Part shown: piece after piece, positions 27,844-36,905 of the stretch | Numbering within the stretch: position 1 is the first letter of the stretch | How the letters are laid out: every line of letters starts with the position of its first letter | Source of the DNA: Cylindrotheca closterium | Lineage: Eukaryota; Bacillariophyta; Bacillariophyceae; Bacillariales; Bacillariaceae | Assembly (NCBI GenBank): GCA_933822405.4 | Contig: CAKOGP040000224.1 | Span: 1,023 to 65,022 of the forward strand | Length of the DNA: 64,000 bases | Direction of reading: 5' to 3' | The notes under the pieces: model-generated | The model's input: only the letters and a program-made list of their open reading frames with translations | Told to the model about the DNA's origin: nothing | Databases searched by the model: none | Made by a program: the position numbers and the translations under genes

Positions 27844-28500
27844 ATGTCAGACGTTTCGTCCACCGCACCCACGATGAACAAGCAACTTGTCCGTGCTGCA
27901 GTCTTGGTGGCTATTCTCGCGGGGAGTGTCGCCAGCACCAAGACTTATGATTTGGGAGGAGGAGGAGACTACCAACACGAATTAACGTTGCTGCATATGC
28001 TCGCCTTTTCTTCTTGGTTTGGATGCAGTGTGTGGGTGTCCTTTGTGGCAGGGTTGGTCATGTTCAAGAATCTTCCGAGACATACTTTTGGACGTCTTCA
28101 GGCCAAGCTATTTCCAGCCTATTTCTTATTTTCAGCCATCATGATTGGGATTGCCATGGTGACTTCGAGTGCACTAGGATGGGGTCTACAGTCACTTGGA
28201 TGCATCATGGCTACGATTCTAGTCAATTTGGTATACTTTGAACCCGAGACTACCCGAGTCATGTTTGAACGCCACAAGGTCGAACGACGTCTGGGGACTG
28301 GACACGAGGTTGGAATTCTGAAACCAAAGGATCCCGAAAAGGCCAATGATCCGGAACTCAAGAAACTTTCAAAACAATTTGGAATGCTACATGGTTTCTC
28401 GACACTATTCAATCTGGGAGCCTTGGGAGTTGGTTGCTATTGGATTAACTTTTGCACACAACAAATGGTGGCCGTGGCATCTAGTAGTTCTTCTGGCTAA
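27844..28500 (+). CDS. TMEM205-like membrane protein
   Basis: Polytopic protein of 218 residues from ATG 27844. Four hydrophobic segments are visible near 18-35, 47-75, 90-130 and 185-205. The core HMLAFSSWFGCSVWVSFVAG, the F-x-x-L-Q-x-K-L-F-P-x-Y segment and the later L-H-G-x-S-x-L-x-N-L match the TMEM205/DUF4149 pattern found from animals to algae. The basic loop FERHKVERRLGTG lies between segments 3 and 4. Function is poorly known in any organism. I judge the family assignment good and the function open. Confidence 0.85.
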   Translation: MSDVSSTAPTMNKQLVRAAVLVAILAGSVASTKTYDLGGGGDYQHELTLLHMLAFSSWFGCSVWVSFVAGLVMFKNLPRHTFGRLQAKLFPAYFLFSAIMIGIAMVTSSALGWGLQSLGCIMATILVNLVYFEPETTRVMFERHKVERRLGTGHEVGILKPKDPEKANDPELKKLSKQFGMLHGFSTLFNLGALGVGCYWINFCTQQMVAVASSSSSG

Positions 28501-29035
28501 GGGAACAACAAAAAGCTTGTCGATGTTGTTGTCGAGAAGGTCACATTGAAGAGATCAGTCTTCTTTGGCGATACGGCTATGTGCGAAGGAAGCATTGTTT
28601 ATTAGTAACGGTGAACGAGCCGCCAAAATCACTGTACTCCACCATGAAACGATATGAATTGGATTTTAATAGAAAACTAGAGGACTAGACAATAATCAGA
28701 GAACATTAGAAAAACGATCTATAGTTGAAAACTTTGGAATGCTTGAAGCATTGAACTATGCTGCAACCCTGGTTTCTATCGGTAGGCTCTAGATGATTGG
28801 CATTGTTTGATTTCGTACAGTAGTTCGCTTGCCGCCATCACACCCGCAACCGAAGTATTGGGAGAAGTCTTTTGATCGGCCGGTAAAGAATTCTGAGTAC
28901 ATCCATAGAAATCGGACTAGTCGATTAAATCAATTCTGAGCGTACCGTAGTCAGCATGGACGATTGAAGGCGGCGATTCGCAGGATTAACCCACGGTACC
29001 GGTACAGTACTAAGGGGTCCGTCATCGGCAAGAGT
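28501..29035. other. Intergenic with a partial copy of the inverted-repeat sequence
   Basis: Holds the 3' region of the TMEM205-like gene. At 28827-28881 it has a third, partial copy of the inner part of the palindrome described next: GCTTGCCGCCATCACACCC, then CGAAGTATTGGGAGAAGTC. It is in the same orientation as the right arm. Confidence 0.7.
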
Positions 29036-29708
29036 TTCATGACGATTTGACACTTCTCTCATAGCACGTAGATGTTGCATGTCAGCTACAACATGTGTTG
29101 TTGAGCCGTTGTGATTGAAGGGATCGATCCAGTCGGCAATGTCGCAACCAAATATTCTTCGTTCATTCAATCTGATGATGGACGGAAAGACCAAAAATAT
29201 TTGAAAATCAAAAAATGCGCAACTTGAAACCCGGATATGTCGGGAGCAGAGAGAGGTCAAAATATTTCTAACAACACTTCGGTTGCGGGTGTGATGGCGG
29301 CAGGCAGGCTGCAATTTTTCCAAGCAGATTGCGATTTTTCCAAGCGTTACAGTATCAGGTACCGGGTACGTACTGTAACTACGAAGGGCGGGGGTGTGTT
29401 GTCGGGGTTCGATGCGTGGAAAAATTGCAGCCTGCTTGCCGCCATCACACCCGCAACCGAAGTGTTGGGAGAAATATTTTGACCGCTGCTCTCTGCTCCC
29501 GACATATCCGGGTTTCAAGTTGCGCATTTTCTGATTTTCAAATATTTTTGGTCTGTCCGTCCATCATCAGATTGGATCCGGATATTTGGTTGCGACATTG
29601 CCGACTGGATCGATCCCTTCAACGGCTCAACAACACTTACAGGAATAAGTAGCTGACACCCACATCCAACATCTACGCGCTATGAGAGAAGTGTCCCATC
29701 GTCATGAA
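29036..29708. repeat. Large inverted repeat (~290-bp arms, 93-bp spacer) ending at a start codon
   Basis: The left arm is about 29036-29322 and the right arm about 29416-29708. The reverse complement of the right arm matches the left over nearly its full length with scattered mismatches and small indels. Matching blocks include GAACTTGAAACCCGGATATG-type sequence near 29221-29240 and the block ending GCTGCAATTTTTCCA. The right arm ends in the start codon of the gene at 29704, and the left arm carries the mirrored TTCATGACG. The spacer itself has a 9-bp inverted repeat: GTTACAGTA at 29346-29354 and TACTGTAAC at 29371-29379. Confidence 0.92.
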
Positions 29709-32700
29709 CTTCTTGTCTAAATCCGCCAAGGCACTCTCTGAGAACGCTGCTAGATCTACCAGGGACATCACAGGAGCCTTTGTTCCAAACAATGATGAGA
29801 AACTGAAGAGAATCATACGCAAAGACGAACCCCCGAGAGTTTCGGGTGTCATTTGGAAACGAAGGGGTGGCGTTGGAGGCAAATTGGTTTCCTATTCAAG
29901 CGCATGGGAACAGCGATTGGTGGAACTAAGGGGGAATGTTCTAGTTTACTATGAAGCATCAGATGGAGTCAAGACGAGTCGAGATGGCAAAGCACTCTCT
30001 TCTGCCCCCAAGGAACCACGAGGATTCTTGGATTTGGCAGAAGAAAAGGCTGCCGCCACTGCGACTTATGGACATTCTGGTGCACCATCGCCCTTTTGCA
30101 TTAGTATCAAGGTCGGAATTGCCCAAGAAACAAAATGGAAATTGTGCTTTGACAATCACAGCACACAAATGGAATGGCTGGTAGCGATATCCGATGTTGC
30201 CATTCGTTGCAGTGTCGATGGCTACAACCATGCTCTTCTGGAGAAAGCCACTCCACACGAACATGAGTCAACAGCTGGCAATATGTTTCGCCAAGTCAGT
30301 CTGTCCCAGGCGCCAGTATATGAACCTGGCGCCAGACGTGGAAAATCCGAAACGGCGCACACCTTATGGGATTTGGATCACTATTCCATCAGCAATGGTT
30401 CCGCACAGGCTGGCAGCTCGACGGACGATGATAAACAATTACCACTTCCAACTTCGCCAACGTCCGCATCATCACCTCGTGCACCGACATCACCTACTGT
30501 GCCCCAGGTGGACAACGCCTTGCAAGTAGTCGAAACCTTGCTGGCTGAAAAGGGAAAAGAATGCAATGCGCTCCGAGAAGACTTGAAGCAACTCAAGCAA
30601 GATGTCGAACGACTCAAGACTACCCCTGTGGAGGGTGGAAACTGGGAAATTAGTACCAATGATGCCCAAATGCAACATGCTGTGGAATCTGTCAAGATTG
30701 CGCTGGCGGAAAAGCAGAGCCTTTTCGACAAGGCACGTATTGAAGAAATGAAGAACAAAAAGTTGGAAGAAGAGAAATCTCAAACTGCGGCCAAGCAAGA
30801 GAAACTACTTTGGGCTTTGAAGGAAGAATTTCGCAACGCACTCGAGGCCGAGAAGAAGAAGTGCGAAGAGCTCAAGGTCGAGCTGGGAAAGCAGCAGACC
30901 TTGAACCAACAACAGCAGCAACAAGCGCAGCAACAGCAAAACGCTACCAAAGAGGCCAGCTCGGGTCATGAGGCCGCACTAAGGCAGCAAGAGCAACTGA
31001 ACTTGGAACTGAAACAGCGAAACGAAATGCTTCTCACTGAGGTGAACAATCAAAAGGAATCCAAGAAGTCACTCCGAGCCGAGAGCGTAGCGTTTCAAAA
31101 GGAAATTGAAGATCTCAAGTCGGTATTCGAGCTGCGAGAAGAAAAGCTTCATAAGGAAAAGGAAGATTTCAAGTTGGAGCTGCAAAAGCATACCGAAAAA
31201 TTGGAAAAAGACAAGGAAAGTCTCAAGACGGAACTGCTGCAACAAAACGAGAAGTCGCAGAAGGAAAAGGAAGATTTCAAGTTGGAACTGCAAAAGAATA
31301 ATGACAAGCTTGTGAAGGAGAAAGAAGAGCACAAGATCGAGCTCAAGCAACAGAGCGAAAAATCACAAAAGGAAAAGGAAGACCTCAAGTTGGAGATACA
31401 ACGACAACGGGAGCTACTGAAAAACCAAGAGGAAGGGCTCAAGGCAGATCTTCAGCAGCAGATGGACAAGCTCCCCGAAAAAGAGGAAGCCCTCAAATTG
31501 GAGATTCAGAAGCAAACGGTCCTACTAGGACAACAACAGCGCCAGATTGAACAGCAAATAAAGGAGCATCAAGATATTACGGAGGAGATGCGTGCAGCAA
31601 TGGAAAAGCAAGAGAAGGAAGTCGTCCAGCGTCAAACAGAATATCGAGAGCGAATCGAAGCCCTCGAAAAAGAAAAGGAAGGAATCAAATTGGACCTTAA
31701 ACAACAGCAAGAAAAGCTACAAAAGGAGAAGGAAGAAATCAAGTCAGAATTGGTTCAACAAAAGGAATCGCTAGAAAAGGACAAGGCTGGACTCAAGGAC
31801 GAGCTGACGCATCAACAAGAGAAGCTAGAAAAGGAAAAAGAAGCTCTCAAGAAGGAATTGCAGGAGCAAAAGGAAATGCTTGAAAAGGAAAGGGAAGGCC
31901 TCAAGGGTCAGCAGAGTCAACTCCAAGAAAATCTTGAAAAGGAAAAAGACACACTCAATGTTGAATTGCAAAAGCAAAAGGCGCTACTTGAGCAGGTCAA
32001 GGAAGGGCTCAAGAAAGAGCTCAAGTTACAACAAGAACAGCTCCAAAAGGAGAGGGAAGTGCTCAAGAAGGAATTGGACAAGCAAAAGGAAACGATTCAA
32101 AGGGAGAATGAAGGATTCATGAGTGAATTCAAAAAGCGCGCAGAAGAACTGCAAAAGGAGAAGGAAGAAATCCAGTTGGAATTGAAAATGCAAAAGCAGT
32201 CCACGCAGCAGCAAGACGAAGAGCTCAAGGTCGAAATGCAGAAACAAAAGGTACTGTTGGCACAGCAGGACGGCCAGATCGAACGTCTGACAAGGGAACA
32301 AAAAGAGTCTGCCGATGGGATTCGCACAACTTTGGAACAAAAGAAGGCAGAGCGTGACCAACTCCAGAAAGAATTGCAGCAGCAGGAGGAATCTTTCCAG
32401 AAGGAGAAGACATCTTTCAAGTCCGAGGTACAACAGCAAAAGAAAGAGCTTCAAAAGGAAAAGGACGCTCTCAAGCTGGAACTCCAACAACAGAAAGAGA
32501 AATTGCAACAACACGAGAAGGAATCGCAGCTGAAGCTTCAGAAGCAAAAGGAAGTATTGCAACAAGAGAAGGAGCAACTAAAACGAGAGAAGGAACAGCT
32601 CCTGCAGCAACAGCAAGAGTTGCAACCAAGTCCTTCGAGTGAGGAATTGAAGCAGGACAAGTTACTATGGGCTCTGAAGGAAGAATTCCGTCACTCATTA

Positions 32701-33144
32701 GAGGCTCAAAAGAAGGAATACGACGACCTTAAGTCGGAATTGGAAGACCAGCAGACAATGTACCGACGCCTACAAGAAGATGTCCAGCAGCAAAAGCAGA
32801 AGGCCGCCAAAGAAATCCACACCGAGTTGGACCAACAAAAGAAAGAATATGACGAACTACAAAAGGAACTCCAACAACAAATGGACAAGCTTTTGAAAGA
32901 AAAGGAAGGCGTAAAGTTGGAACTCCATCGGCAAAAGGAAAAGCAGCAGAAACAAGAAGAAGAATTGCAATTGAAGATTCAGAAGCAGAATGTGCTGTTG
33001 GCACAACAAGAGGGGCAAATTGAACGACAAAAGACAGAGTTGCAACAAAAACAACAACATCACTTGATGGTCGACGATGCACCCGTTCAGGAAAACACGA
33101 CGAGTGAGGAAGACGACGACTTTGAAGATTGCATTGAAGCATAG
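29704..33144 (+). CDS. PH-domain protein with giant coiled coil
   Basis: Intronless protein of 1146 residues. Residues about 45-175 look like a pleckstrin homology domain: GVIWKRRGGVGG near the start, WEQRLVELRGNVLVYY, then TKWKLCFDNHSTQMEWLVAISD as the final strand and helix. A low-complexity Ser/Thr/Pro stretch follows (about 240-275). From about 280 to 1125 the sequence is almost continuous heptad-type coiled coil, with internal repeats around KEKEDFKLELQKQ and KEKEALKKELQEQ. The C-terminus is acidic (SEEDDDFEDCIEA). This architecture suggests a membrane-binding tether or scaffold; that is inference. The promoter and 5' leader are part of a large inverted repeat. Confidence 0.88.
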   Translation: MNFLSKSAKALSENAARSTRDITGAFVPNNDEKLKRIIRKDEPPRVSGVIWKRRGGVGGKLVSYSSAWEQRLVELRGNVLVYYEASDGVKTSRDGKALSSAPKEPRGFLDLAEEKAAATATYGHSGAPSPFCISIKVGIAQETKWKLCFDNHSTQMEWLVAISDVAIRCSVDGYNHALLEKATPHEHESTAGNMFRQVSLSQAPVYEPGARRGKSETAHTLWDLDHYSISNGSAQAGSSTDDDKQLPLPTSPTSASSPRAPTSPTVPQVDNALQVVETLLAEKGKECNALREDLKQLKQDVERLKTTPVEGGNWEISTNDAQMQHAVESVKIALAEKQSLFDKARIEEMKNKKLEEEKSQTAAKQEKLLWALKEEFRNALEAEKKKCEELKVELGKQQTLNQQQQQQAQQQQNATKEASSGHEAALRQQEQLNLELKQRNEMLLTEVNNQKESKKSLRAESVAFQKEIEDLKSVFELREEKLHKEKEDFKLELQKHTEKLEKDKESLKTELLQQNEKSQKEKEDFKLELQKNNDKLVKEKEEHKIELKQQSEKSQKEKEDLKLEIQRQRELLKNQEEGLKADLQQQMDKLPEKEEALKLEIQKQTVLLGQQQRQIEQQIKEHQDITEEMRAAMEKQEKEVVQRQTEYRERIEALEKEKEGIKLDLKQQQEKLQKEKEEIKSELVQQKESLEKDKAGLKDELTHQQEKLEKEKEALKKELQEQKEMLEKEREGLKGQQSQLQENLEKEKDTLNVELQKQKALLEQVKEGLKKELKLQQEQLQKEREVLKKELDKQKETIQRENEGFMSEFKKRAEELQKEKEEIQLELKMQKQSTQQQDEELKVEMQKQKVLLAQQDGQIERLTREQKESADGIRTTLEQKKAERDQLQKELQQQEESFQKEKTSFKSEVQQQKKELQKEKDALKLELQQQKEKLQQHEKESQLKLQKQKEVLQQEKEQLKREKEQLLQQQQELQPSPSSEELKQDKLLWALKEEFRHSLEAQKKEYDDLKSELEDQQTMYRRLQEDVQQQKQKAAKEIHTELDQQKKEYDELQKELQQQMDKLLKEKEGVKLELHRQKEKQQKQEEELQLKIQKQNVLLAQQEGQIERQKTELQQKQQHHLMVDDAPVQENTTSEEDDDFEDCIEA

Positions 33145-33276
33145 AATTATTATCGATGTAAAACTCACAAGGGGATGGGATATAAATTGCATACGGTAAA
33201 CTAGTAGCAGTTCTTTACATATTCTTCTCCGTTTGAATTTATTAGACTGAATTGATGGTTTTGCGTATCAAAACAC

Positions 33277-34647
33277 CTACATCTCAGCGCTATTGCTACG
33301 ATGAGTGACTGGCTTGGGCTTTTTCCGGAACAGCTTTGCGGGTGATTTGGCCATCTTGACCAACGGCTTTGTGACCTTGGAGAGTACCTCCGGCATGCTT
33401 CCTCGGCGACTGGAGTCTCGTGATACTTTGATATCTTTCTCGCTGCTGCTATCGTCCTTGTCCAGACTATACTCCTGTTGTTGCTGCTGCGCCACAAGGT
33501 TCATACAACTCGCGTCCAAGACGGACGATTCTCGCCCCACATCAAGCTCAGCTTCCGGAGCCTTTCGTGTCTGAAGGGTCGCTTCCTCGTTTTGCTCTTC
33601 GTTCACCGCACTGCCAGTACTATTGGTACGGTTACTATCATTGTGCAGCCGAGCAAAGACTTGTAGAGTGCTCTCTCGAAGTTGTCGAGCACTGCTGTTG
33701 AGGGATCGAGCGCTGCTCCCCATCCGAGTCAGGCCTCTTTGGACAGTCTGTTGCCTCCGTTGGAGTGCTTCATCAAACCAAGCGGGGACACCTCCAAAGG
33801 CTCGTTGGGGAATGGCAAAGGCTCCCGGTCGGCCTTCCTCCCCTGGTGGTAAATTGGCTCGTTCTTCTTCTTTTTCGGGATCGTCCATTCTACGATATTC
33901 GGGTGGAGGTTGTTCAATAATAGCACTACTCACACTCCTATTGGATCGAGTCGAAGATGAGTCTCGGGCTCGAGAAACGATGCTAGCTCCCACTAAATCA
34001 TCTCCTATTCGCTGGTGGTTCCCGACACTATCGTGATCATGATCCAGATCTGGTGCCAGCATGACAGTGCCACCACCTTCAGTTCGTACTGACGTAGTTG
34101 GCAATGATGATAATAATTCGGATTGTGGTCGTGATGGTATGGGGGAAATGCTGGCCGAACCAGTGCTGTTTCCACCAGTGGAACAAGAACCACCACCACG
34201 ATTGCGTCGAGCCCTTCGTGCTAGCGCCCGGGAGACTCGCAAATCGACAGATCGAGAAGAGAAATGTTTTTGCTGTGCTTCTTGTTGTTTTTGAGAGTTG
34301 TTGTTGTCGGTAGAACCCACAGTGGTAGTATTGTTTGCATGTTGAGGACTTTGAAGTTTGAAGGACGAGGGATCTTCACCAGATGTAGAAGACTCTAGCG
34401 TAGAGAAAGAGGTTCCTTCGGTGCCTCTTGTGATCATGTCATCCAAATCAATATTCTCACTGGGCATAGGCTTGTTGTCATTTGAACTGTGTGTTTGATC
34501 CGCTGGTGTTTGATCCAATCGTAGTATTGGTTTCTGATCAACCAAGCTCGCAGGAGACGATGATCCTTCAAAGCTGTCCAGTCTTCTAGTAGTCCTAGTC
34601 TGCCTCGGCATTGTTCCTACACTGTTGGGTACGCTTCTCTGATCCAT
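33277..34647 (-). CDS. Serine/arginine-rich low-complexity protein of unknown function
   Basis: Intronless ORF of 456 residues from ATG 34647; an upstream in-frame GTG is not used. Most of it is low-complexity Ser/Asn/Gln. One ordered-looking stretch near 285-350 contains FGGVPAWFDEALQRRQQ and an amphipathic helix SARSLNSSARQLRESTLQVFARL. The C-terminus is strongly basic (KVTKPLVKMAKSPAKLFRKKPKP), which may be a nuclear signal or a membrane-binding patch. I recognise no family. It is convergent with the PH/coiled-coil gene, with 132 bp between the stops. Confidence 0.65.
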   Translation of the reverse strand: MDQRSVPNSVGTMPRQTRTTRRLDSFEGSSSPASLVDQKPILRLDQTPADQTHSSNDNKPMPSENIDLDDMITRGTEGTSFSTLESSTSGEDPSSFKLQSPQHANNTTTVGSTDNNNSQKQQEAQQKHFSSRSVDLRVSRALARRARRNRGGGSCSTGGNSTGSASISPIPSRPQSELLSSLPTTSVRTEGGGTVMLAPDLDHDHDSVGNHQRIGDDLVGASIVSRARDSSSTRSNRSVSSAIIEQPPPEYRRMDDPEKEEERANLPPGEEGRPGAFAIPQRAFGGVPAWFDEALQRRQQTVQRGLTRMGSSARSLNSSARQLRESTLQVFARLHNDSNRTNSTGSAVNEEQNEEATLQTRKAPEAELDVGRESSVLDASCMNLVAQQQQQEYSLDKDDSSSEKDIKVSRDSSRRGSMPEVLSKVTKPLVKMAKSPAKLFRKKPKPVTHRSNSAEM

Positions 34648-35329
34648 GGTCAATAGTGATGAATGAAAGAATGAAAGGTTTGTGTGTGTGTGTACCGTAT
34701 AGTCTAATCTGTTGGTGTACACATATATACTTCTTCACCACTGGTTCTGATGGTTCTTGTTCAGATTTTGGAATTTGAGATTGGGTCACATTTTCTGTCC
34801 AAAAAATTGGACGGTACACGTGTACATGTACCGATAAATGTTTTGTCCGAAAGTCATGTTCAGGTCACTTCACGATTAGAAATACCTAGTAGAGAGTGAA
34901 ACAAAATAAGGCGATGTTGAATGTTAGTCCGAACTCGTTCGACTTCCTAACACACGCACGTAACTGTGACTCGCGATTCAAAGAGACTGTATCATACAGT
35001 ACAAACCAAGATCAGACCGCATATCGTGGAAAGTCCGTGGCCGTGGTAGAGAACGCTGTGATCGATCGAGTCGGATACCAGTTTGACTTAATCGACTACA
35101 CATCCAACCGAAATTATACTACAAGAGGCAAGGCCTCCATCTTGTACGATAAGACCTGGTTTTGGTTACAAATCTTGACATTTTAATATGGAATATTGCT
35201 TAATCTACATAGACTAGAGGTATACACAACAAAAGTTGCAAATTTCGGTCTAGAATACATGGAATTTCGAATCATTCAATCAAGGCTCCTGAAATGTTGG
35301 GAACGGGTCAACAGAAAACCAGACCAAGG

Positions 35330-36400
35330 AATCTCATTTCTGCCGCACCATTGAAAAAAAACACCCAAAGTCGATACATATAGGTATATTGATCACTTTT
35401 GTAGTGGTCCTACCATGTCTGGTTACCGACACGGCGACTGGGACACATTCCTGGGAAACTCTGGATTCAATGCCAAATTGACCACCCAGGTCAAGTAGCT
35501 GCAGCTCAATCACTTCCACCTTGAAATCTCCCATTCCAAGGTACCAAAACTTGTTAGATATACCCATGGACGAATAAAATGTGTCAGAATAAAGAAGATT
35601 GAGGAAATTAGGTCAACAATTCGACAATTCCAGAAATTTCAACAAACTTACATTTTTTTGACACCAGTTTGGCCACATGATTATTGATCTAGGACGAATC
35701 ATTGCCTTGGTCCCGAAAGATCTAAACTTTAGGCATCCAAGGGAGACCCTGGTGTGTTGTTGGATGGATAGCTGTCTAAATGGCGGCCAGGGGGACCTCC
35801 AGAGTGGCAGAGAACCGACAGCACAAAGGAAGGAAATCGCAAAAATCTTTCCAGATTAAACAAAGAAAGTGAACCAGTAATGCTCTGCCGTTGTATCAGA
35901 TACCAACATATCATAATATACCTTGGGGCTCGGCGATCTCTGCATGTGTGCCCTTCTGTGGACCCCAAAGGGCAAGCTGACCGAAACAGTTCCAACCACC
36001 GCTTGTTGATTGTGGCATGATTGGGGTAAAAATTAAATTGAATCACGGCTCATGGCGTAATATATATATCAAAAGTGCCTGCCGTAGCATCTGAATCCAC
36101 CTATTCTTCTTGTGGGGCCCATGCCATGACATAGATGTGTTTTTGACAAATTTTGCCACTTGATGAACTCGATGGAGAATATGCACAAAGAATCCTTGAT
36201 ATCGATCACCAGATGATTCCAAGACCTTCATTATAACGCCAGAAGCAACCTCTGCTGGAATTTTCAAGTACTTGGTGCCTTGAGACTTCGTGGGCTCCCA
36301 AAACCATAACAATTCTTCGTTTTGGACGTTGATGGTGGGCTTCAGAGGTCATTTTGGGGACCAAAGAAACAAACGAGGCCAGATCACGTCATAGAAAAAG
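35330..36400 (-). repeat. Degenerate dispersed repeat, copy A
   Basis: Collinear, same-orientation similarity to 56430-57490. Examples are CCCAAAGTCGATAC (35366 and 56462), GGCGACTG, CCCATTCCAAG and CCCATGGACGA. On the minus strand the translated words LGMGDF and W-F-W-E-P-T-K-S-Q-G-T-K appear here, and copy B gives LGMGDF and W-I-W-D-P-T-Q-S-Q-G-S-K. Conservation at protein level suggests a coding ancestor, now broken by stops. I cannot say whether it was a transposon or a host gene. Confidence 0.7.
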
Positions 36401-36549
36401 GATAGCTTATGTAAAGATACAGCTACTGTCAGCTGTGCATCAATTTTCTTGCAGTCGGTGATGACTGTAAGTGCCTCAAAGCTTACCATCGTGGTGAAAT
36501 CAAATTCATCATCCTTTTTGGTGGATTTTGACCGTTTGGATTCATCTCA

Positions 36550-36620
36550 CATCTCCACTTTTTTCGATATTATACTAGTGTGATGTGTTAGGAAGCGAAT
36601 TGTGCGAAAAAGTGGAGATG
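36550..36620. repeat. Short inverted repeat (hairpin)
   Basis: CATCTCCACTTTTTTCG at 36550-36566 is mirrored by CGAAAAAGTGGAGATG at 36605-36620, one T shorter, with a 38-bp loop. It could be a small foldback element or chance. Confidence 0.8.
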
Positions 36621-36905
36621 CCCGATGTTTTGTTGATGTCAACAAGGGGTCGGAAGGTTGATGATGAAAATGGCGATTTGTTGTTCTGATGGATTGGTAC
36701 AACAAAATTCTACGAGGGCGCGCGAAAAAATTGAAAGTACTATTTTAGGCTGAGTAGATGACGTGGCCTACCAGTTTTACGTATTTCCACCACACGTTTC
36801 AGAATTTTGATTTGGACTGTACTGGTACTCAATACATACTCTCATTACATTTTATATGGTAGGACTAATAGGCTACAATAAAACAGCCAACATTTTGCTC
36901 ACTCT

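Larger units (their letters stand above)
34648..36905. other. Long non-coding region with a degenerate dispersed repeat
   Basis: Left end is the promoter of the serine-rich gene, including a GT microsatellite near 34681-34693. From about 35330 to 36400 it holds repeat copy A. A short hairpin lies at 36550-36620. Several ORFs under 100 codons start at non-ATG codons and are not supported. Confidence 0.6.

Noticed and set aside
28925..29527. 200-codon minus-strand ORF
   Set aside because: It lies inside the inverted repeat, starts at a weak site and shows mirrored peptide fragments. It follows from the palindrome rather than from coding selection.
34896..35186. 96-codon plus-strand ORF
   Set aside because: Begins with GTG and has no conserved pattern; eukaryotic initiation there is unlikely.
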